Shown: positions 6,140 to 9,361 of the stretch, piece after piece | Layout: every line of letters begins with the position of its first letter | Position numbering within the stretch: the stretch's first letter is position 1 | Origin: Hyphomicrobiales bacterium | Lineage (GTDB): Bacteria > Pseudomonadota > Alphaproteobacteria > Rhizobiales > Beijerinckiaceae | Direction: 5' to 3' | Length of the DNA: 9,361 nucleotides | Assembly (NCBI GenBank): GCA_003567055.1 | Contig: PXAW01000331.1 | Location: 1 to 9,361, forward strand | Made by a program: the position numbers and the translations under genes | The notes under the pieces: model-generated | Told to the model about the DNA's origin: nothing | The model's input: the letters and a program-made list of their open reading frames with translations, nothing else | Databases searched by the model: none

Positions 6140-7096
6140 ATGCGGGCATTGGGTGTGCTGATCATGGCGGTCGTCATCGGCATGATCGCGCCCGTTCTGG
6201 TCGCCCCCGATGCGCCGGGCGCTGTGCAGATGGCTCAGGCTCAGACTCAGGCCCAGAGCGGGGAGGGCGGGACGCGCTTCATGTTCGAAGGGCTCGGCCA
6301 GCCGGGCACCGATCCGACATTGCAGCGGCAATTGCTGCCGCAGACCGGGACGATGCGGCTCGAGGCCGTGTTCGGACAGACCAATGCGCCGATCGCCTCG
6401 GGCCTGATCTGGCGGGTCTTCGAGGACCGGTTCGGTGAGGACCGCCCGGTTCTCGTGGCACGCAGCGACGATCCCCGACCGGAATTCCGGCTGATACCGG
6501 GCAATTACATCGTGCATGTCTCCTACGGCTATGCCTCGGCGACGCGGCGTATCACCATGCAATGGAGCGACGTGGCGGAGGTCCTGCGGGTAAGCGCCGG
6601 CGCGCTGGCGGTGCGCGGGATCGTGGCGGATAATCCGGTCGAGCCGGCCCAGATCAGCTATTCGGTCTTCGTCCCCGTCGGCGAGGATCAGGAGGGGCGC
6701 CTCGTCGCCGCCAATGTGCGCGGCGACGAGATGGTGCGCCTGCCCGAGGGCAGCTATCACGTGGTCTCGACCTTCGGCGAGGCCAATTCCATCATGCGCA
6801 CCGATGTCGATGTCGAAACCGGGCAGGTCACCGAGGCGACGCTCAACCACCGCGCCGCCACCGTGACGCTGAAGCTCGTCGGCTATGCCGGCGGCGAAGC
6901 CTTTGCCGGCACGGCTTTCAGCGTGCTGACGCCGGGCGGCGACGTGGTGCGCGAGGCGATCGGCGCCTTTCCCAGCGTCACACTGGCCGAAGGTGATTAC
7001 GTCGTGATCGCCCGGCATGACGGTGCGGTCTATACCCGCGATTTCTCCGTCGTCACCGGTCTCGACCGCGATATCGAGGTGATGGCCGGCCAGTGA
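6140..7096 (+). CDS. Unrecognised exported protein with three beta-rich repeats
   Basis: I do not recognise this 318-residue protein. It begins with a hydrophobic signal-like segment (about 3-22, ALGVLIMAVVIGMIAPVLVA), followed by a Gln/Ala-rich stretch (AQAQTQAQSG, 32-41) with a plausible signal peptidase site. The rest consists of three similar units of about 82 residues. Their best-conserved parts are FRLIPGNYIVHVSYG (116-130), VRLPEGSYHVVSTFG (199-213) and VTLAEGDYVVIARHDG (280-295), each followed by a strand containing Arg (RRITM, MRTDVDV, TRDFSVV) and a turn. This alternation suggests repeated Ig-like or CNA-B-like beta-sandwich domains exposed in the periplasm or at the surface. No catalytic motif or Cys pair is apparent. 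The ATG at 6140 has AAGGGG nine bases upstream; in-frame ATGs at 6122 and 6083 are possible. Its neighbours, the divergent maoC-like gene and downstream rpoZ, give no functional clue. Confidence 0.8.
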   Translation: MRALGVLIMAVVIGMIAPVLVAPDAPGAVQMAQAQTQAQSGEGGTRFMFEGLGQPGTDPTLQRQLLPQTGTMRLEAVFGQTNAPIASGLIWRVFEDRFGEDRPVLVARSDDPRPEFRLIPGNYIVHVSYGYASATRRITMQWSDVAEVLRVSAGALAVRGIVADNPVEPAQISYSVFVPVGEDQEGRLVAANVRGDEMVRLPEGSYHVVSTFGEANSIMRTDVDVETGQVTEATLNHRAATVTLKLVGYAGGEAFAGTAFSVLTPGGDVVREAIGAFPSVTLAEGDYVVIARHDGAVYTRDFSVVTGLDRDIEVMAGQ

Positions 7097-7097
7097 G

Positions 7098-7125
7098 GCG
7101 CGGCGCTCGCCCCGCGCATGCGTTT
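7098..7125 (+). terminator. Weak terminator candidate after the repeat-protein gene
   Basis: GCGCGG (7098-7103) pairs with CCGCGC (7112-7117) across an 8-base loop, directly after the stop codon, and a short T-run (7122-7125) follows four bases later. The stem is GC-rich but the T-tract is short and displaced, so this is only a possible intrinsic terminator. Confidence 0.3.
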
Positions 7126-7140
7126 TCGCGCGCCAGCCCC

Positions 7141-7169
7141 TTGTCTCGGACCGCGAGAGCCTGTATGGA
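7141..7169 (+). promoter_or_regulatory. Candidate promoter for rpoZ
   Basis: TTGTCT (7141-7146) is separated by exactly 17 bases from TATGGA (7164-7169). The matches to consensus are four and three of six, acceptable for a GC-rich alphaproteobacterium but not strong. It would start transcription near 7176, about 35 bases before the rpoZ start codon. Confidence 0.35.
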
Positions 7170-7177
7170 GCCGGGTT

Positions 7178-7189
7178 GAAAGATCTTTC
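7178..7189. promoter_or_regulatory. Perfect 12-bp palindrome in the rpoZ leader
   Basis: GAAAGATCTTTC is its own reverse complement over all 12 bases. It lies just downstream of the candidate rpoZ promoter and upstream of its Shine-Dalgarno, where a repressor site could act. No regulator is recognised. Confidence 0.35.
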
Positions 7190-7196
7190 CCCGAAT

Positions 7197-7204
7197 GAGA
7201 GGAG
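7197..7204 (+). promoter_or_regulatory. Strong rpoZ ribosome binding site
   Basis: GAGAGGAG ends six bases before the ATG at 7211. It is one of the strongest Shine-Dalgarno sequences in the window and fixes the rpoZ start. Confidence 0.75.
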
Positions 7205-7210
7205 CCGCCC

Positions 7211-7636
7211 ATGGCTCGCGTGACTGTCGAAGATTGCGTCGACAAGGTCGAAAACCGTTTCGAACTGATCCTGCTGGCCGGGCACCGCGCCCGGATGATC
7301 TCGTCCGGCGCGCCGCTCACCGTGGATCGCGATCGCGACAAGAACCCGGTCGTCGCCCTGCGCGAAGTGGCCGACGAGACGATTTCGCCGGAGGACCTGC
7401 GCGAGCAGCTGATCCATTCGATGCAGAGCTATGTCGAGGTCGACGAGCCGGAAGCCGAGACGGTGCCGATGCTCAATGCCCCGCAGGCGAGCGAAGGTGG
7501 CGCCGAGACGGTCGCGACCACCGGCGGCGCCGACGATGCGGAAGTGTCTTTCGATCGCATGAGCGAGGAAGACCTGCTGCGCGGCCTCGAAGGCCTGCAG
7601 CCCCCGGCCAAGCGCGACGAGGACGATCAGGGCTGA
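7211..7636 (+). CDS. rpoZ: DNA-directed RNA polymerase omega subunit
   Basis: This is the 141-residue omega subunit, which wraps the C-terminal part of beta-prime and aids RNA polymerase assembly; in other bacteria it contributes to a ppGpp-binding site. The N-terminal 60 residues are typical: [20 protein letters not shown], then [13 protein letters not shown], then [21 protein letters not shown]. From about residue 70 a long acidic, low-complexity tail ([11 protein letters not shown]..., ending [23 protein letters not shown]) makes it longer than the ~90-residue E. coli protein; such extensions are usual in alphaproteobacteria. The start is fixed by a strong Shine-Dalgarno. A terminator-like hairpin follows 35 bases after the stop, so rpoZ appears largely separated from rsh transcriptionally. 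Confidence 0.96.
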   Translation: MARVTVEDCVDKVENRFELILLAGHRARMISSGAPLTVDRDRDKNPVVALREVADETISPEDLREQLIHSMQSYVEVDEPEAETVPMLNAPQASEGGAETVATTGGADDAEVSFDRMSEEDLLRGLEGLQPPAKRDEDDQG

Positions 7637-7671
7637 TCGCCGCGTCCGGCCTGCCTATCGACGCTGCGAAG

Positions 7672-7701
7672 CCGCTTCATGATCACCATGGAGCGGTTTT
7701 T
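7672..7701 (+). terminator. Rho-independent terminator after rpoZ
   Basis: CCGCTTCATG (7672-7681) pairs with CATGGAGCGG (7687-7696) in a 10-bp stem with a single G-T wobble and a 5-base loop (ATCAC), followed at once by five Ts (7697-7701). The AA at 7669-7670 before the stem can also pair with the T-run. Shape and position, 35 bases after the rpoZ stop, are those of a classic intrinsic terminator. Confidence 0.78.
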
Positions 7702-7727
7702 GCGTCCTGCACCCCCGCTGAGGCCAC

Positions 7728-7751
7728 TGCGCGCATTGCCAGATGCGCGCA
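7728..7751 (+). promoter_or_regulatory. Perfect 9-bp inverted repeat in the rsh leader
   Basis: TGCGCGCAT (7728-7736) and ATGCGCGCA (7743-7751) are perfect reverse complements around the loop TGCCAG. No T-tract follows, so it is not a standard terminator. It could be an operator, an RNA hairpin in the rsh leader, or part of a promoter region: TTGCCA at 7736-7741 is a weak -35 match with TAAGCC 17 bases on. Confidence 0.5.
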
Positions 7752-7796
7752 TGATGACTAAGCCATGGAGCGTGCCGGTGGCGCATCATCACGACC

Positions 7797-7820
7797 TGCC
7801 GCCGGTATCGCGGGGCGGCA
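7797..7820 (+). promoter_or_regulatory. Second inverted repeat in the rsh leader
   Basis: TGCCGCC (7797-7803) and GGCGGCA (7814-7820) are perfect 7-base reverse complements separated by 10 bases. The hairpin ends 52 bases before the rsh start codon. Together with the repeat at 7728-7751 it makes this 236-base gap unusually structured; no gene is confidently supported in the gap. Confidence 0.4.
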
Positions 7821-7872
7821 TGACGCGCCTGCAACGGGCGCGCGAATTCGAGGGTAACGGAGTGTGCTGCGC

Positions 7873-9361
7873 ATGATGCGGCAATACGAGCTCGTCGAGC
7901 GGGTGAAACGCTACAACCCGCAAGCCGACGAGGCTCTGCTCAACAAGGCCTATATCTATGCCATGCAGGCGCATGGCTCGCAAAGGCGCGCCTCCGGCGA
8001 CCCGTTCTTCGCCCATCCCCTCGAAGTCGCGGCGATCCTGACGGATCTGCGCCTCGACGACGCCACCATCATCGCCGCCGTGCTGCACGACACGATCGAG
8101 GATACCGAGGCGACGCTGGAAGAGATCACCCGGTTGTTCAATCCGGAGATCGGCGCCCTGGTCGACGGGCTCACCAAGATCAAGCGGCTCGACCTCGTCT
8201 CCAAGCGCGCGGCGCAGGGCGAGAATTTCCGCAAGCTGCTGCTCGCCATCGCGGCGGATGTGCGGGTGCTGCTCGTCAAGCTCGCCGACCGGCTGCACAA
8301 CATGCGCACGCTCGGCTTCATGCCGGAAGCAAAGCGACCGCGCATCGCCGAGGAGACCCTCGACATCTACGCGCCCCTCGCGGCCCGCATGGGCATGCAG
8401 GAACTGCGCGAGGAGCTGGAGGAGCTGGCTTTCCAGCATCTGCGCCCCGAGGCCTGGCAGACCATCAGCAAGCGCCTCGAAGACGTCTCGCAGAAGAACG
8501 AGCGGCTCGTCGAGGAGATCGAGCGCATCCTCGGCTCACTGCTCGTCGCCAAGGGGCTGGCGGCACAGGTACGCGGGCGCCGCAAGCGGCCCTATTCGAT
8601 CTGGAAGAAGATGGAGAGCAAATCCGTCGCCTTCGAGCAATTGTCCGATATCTTCGGCTTCCGCATCATCGTCGAGGATATCGATGATTGCTACCGGGCG
8701 CTCGGCGTGGTCCATACCACCTGGCCGATGGTACCGGGGCGTTACAAGGATTACATCTCCACGCCCAAGCAGAACGATTACCGCTCGCTGCACACCACCG
8801 TGGTCGGCCCCGGCAAGCAGCGCGTCGAATTGCAGATCCGCACCCGCCAGATGGACGAGATCGCGGAATACGGCATCGCGGCGCATGCGCTCTACAAGGA
8901 CGGCGCGGATATCGCGCGCTTCGTGGCCGAGAGCCGTGCCTATCAGTGGCTGCGCCGCACCATCGATCTCCTCGCCGAGGGCGACAATCCGGAAGAATTC
9001 CTCGAACATACCAAGCTCGAGCTCTTCCACGACCAGGTCTTCTGCTTCACGCCGAAGGGCCGGCTGATCGCGCTGCCGCGCGGGGCCACGCCGATCGATT
9101 TCGCCTATGCCGTGCATACGGATGTCGGCAATACGGCGGTCGGCTGCAAGATCAATGGCCGGATGGCGCCGCTCCTGACCGAACTCGCCAATGGCGACGA
9201 GGTCGAGATCGTGCGGGCGACGACGCAGACGCCGCCGGCGGCATGGGAATCGCTGGTGAGGACCGGCAAGGCCCGCGCCGCCATCCGCCGCGCCACGCGC
9301 GCCGCCGTGCGCAAGCAATATGCCGGGCTCGGCTCCCAGATCCTGGAGCGGGCCTTCGAGC
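7873..9361 (+). CDS. rsh: Bifunctional (p)ppGpp synthetase/hydrolase, Rel/SpoT (Rsh) family, cut at window end
   Basis: The first 496 residues of a RelA/SpoT homologue, the enzyme that makes and degrades the stringent-response alarmone (p)ppGpp, are visible; the gene runs off the right edge. The N-terminal HD hydrolase domain shows H48 (FAHPLEVAAIL), HDTIED (72-77) and LADRLHNMRTL (137-147), all intact. The synthetase domain has RGRRKRPYSIWKKM (234-247), DIFGFRIIV (259-267) and RYKDYISTPKQNDYRSLHTT (290-309), plus VELQIRT (318-324). The RYKD sequence fits the RxKD motif of bifunctional enzymes rather than the ExDD of monofunctional RelA. A TGS domain starts near 388 (VFCFTPKGRLIALPRGATPIDFAYAVHTDVG). 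The ATG at 7873 gives the familiar MMRQYELVERV start; GTG at 7864 is an in-frame alternative. CGGAG lies ten bases before the ATG. Confidence 0.96.
   Translation, partial: MMRQYELVERVKRYNPQADEALLNKAYIYAMQAHGSQRRASGDPFFAHPLEVAAILTDLRLDDATIIAAVLHDTIEDTEATLEEITRLFNPEIGALVDGLTKIKRLDLVSKRAAQGENFRKLLLAIAADVRVLLVKLADRLHNMRTLGFMPEAKRPRIAEETLDIYAPLAARMGMQELREELEELAFQHLRPEAWQTISKRLEDVSQKNERLVEEIERILGSLLVAKGLAAQVRGRRKRPYSIWKKMESKSVAFEQLSDIFGFRIIVEDIDDCYRALGVVHTTWPMVPGRYKDYISTPKQNDYRSLHTTVVGPGKQRVELQIRTRQMDEIAEYGIAAHALYKDGADIARFVAESRAYQWLRRTIDLLAEGDNPEEFLEHTKLELFHDQVFCFTPKGRLIALPRGATPIDFAYAVHTDVGNTAVGCKINGRMAPLLTELANGDEVEIVRATTQTPPAAWESLVRTGKARAAIRRATRAAVRKQYAGLGSQILERAFE

Noticed and set aside
6017..7417. 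A 466-codon open frame on the reverse strand opposite the exported repeat protein and rpoZ
   Set aside because: It spans two well-supported forward genes and the gap between them, has a composition rich in Arg, His, Gly and Asp typical of antisense frames in high-GC DNA, and shows no domain or motif.
7195..7761. A 188-codon forward frame overlapping rpoZ in another frame
   Set aside because: rpoZ is unmistakable and has the ribosome binding site; the other frame is Arg-rich and reads through the terminator hairpin.
8258..9318. Open frames in other phases over rsh (forward 8258-9067, reverse 8536-9318)
   Set aside because: The rsh synthetase and TGS motifs fix the real frame; the others are Ser/Arg-rich or Asp/Gly-rich shadows.
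1..9361. CRISPR arrays, insertion sequences, tRNA or rRNA genes, phage or defence genes
   Set aside because: No regularly spaced repeats, transposase motifs, tRNA-like cloverleaf or rRNA segments, or defence-type domains were seen; gene content is mainly core housekeeping.

Overview
The window looks like chromosomal DNA from a high-GC alphaproteobacterium, most probably of the Rhizobiales (Hyphomicrobiales) type. This rests on recall of family sequences, not on a search. The main clues are the omega subunit with a long acidic tail, the Rsh protein beginning MMRQYELVERV, the alphaproteobacterial style of SuhB, LepB and RNase III, and the linkage of lepB-rnc-era with rpoZ-rsh. Most genes are core housekeeping genes. 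I see no phage, transposon, CRISPR array, tRNA or rRNA.

Layout. Positions 1-177 hold no gene I can support. Two forward genes follow: an inositol-monophosphatase family protein (suhB, 178-972) and a CelD/BcsL-type GNAT acetyltransferase (1100-2263). The acetyltransferase converges on a reverse-strand cluster. Read in its own direction this is a fused double-domain MaoC/hot-dog acyl-CoA dehydratase (5903-4857), lepB signal peptidase I (4729-3965), rnc RNase III (3913-3194) and era GTPase (3201-2290). rnc and era overlap by 8 bases. A divergent intergenic region (5904-6139) carries a candidate promoter for the reverse cluster and a 9-bp tandem repeat with two -10-like hexamers facing the other way. 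Forward again come an unrecognised exported protein built of three similar ~82-residue beta-rich repeats (6140-7096), rpoZ (RNA polymerase omega, 7211-7636), a convincing intrinsic terminator (7672-7701), a leader with two perfect inverted repeats, and the start of rsh, the (p)ppGpp synthetase/hydrolase (7873 to beyond the right edge).

How the genes fit together. LepB, RNase III and Era form the usual protein-export, RNA-processing and ribosome-assembly cluster. Omega and Rsh are the usual transcription and stringent-response pair. Here the two blocks lie back to back on opposite strands instead of in one direction, and recO and acpS, which I would expect near era and lepB, are not in the window.

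The least explained parts are the three-repeat exported protein with its tandem-repeat upstream region, the internally duplicated MaoC gene (duplication still visible at the DNA level), and the structured leader between rpoZ and rsh. Three housekeeping enzymes show substitutions at or next to active-site positions: RNase III Q48, LepB L48 and SuhB H213. I found no clear evidence of a previously undescribed multi-gene system.
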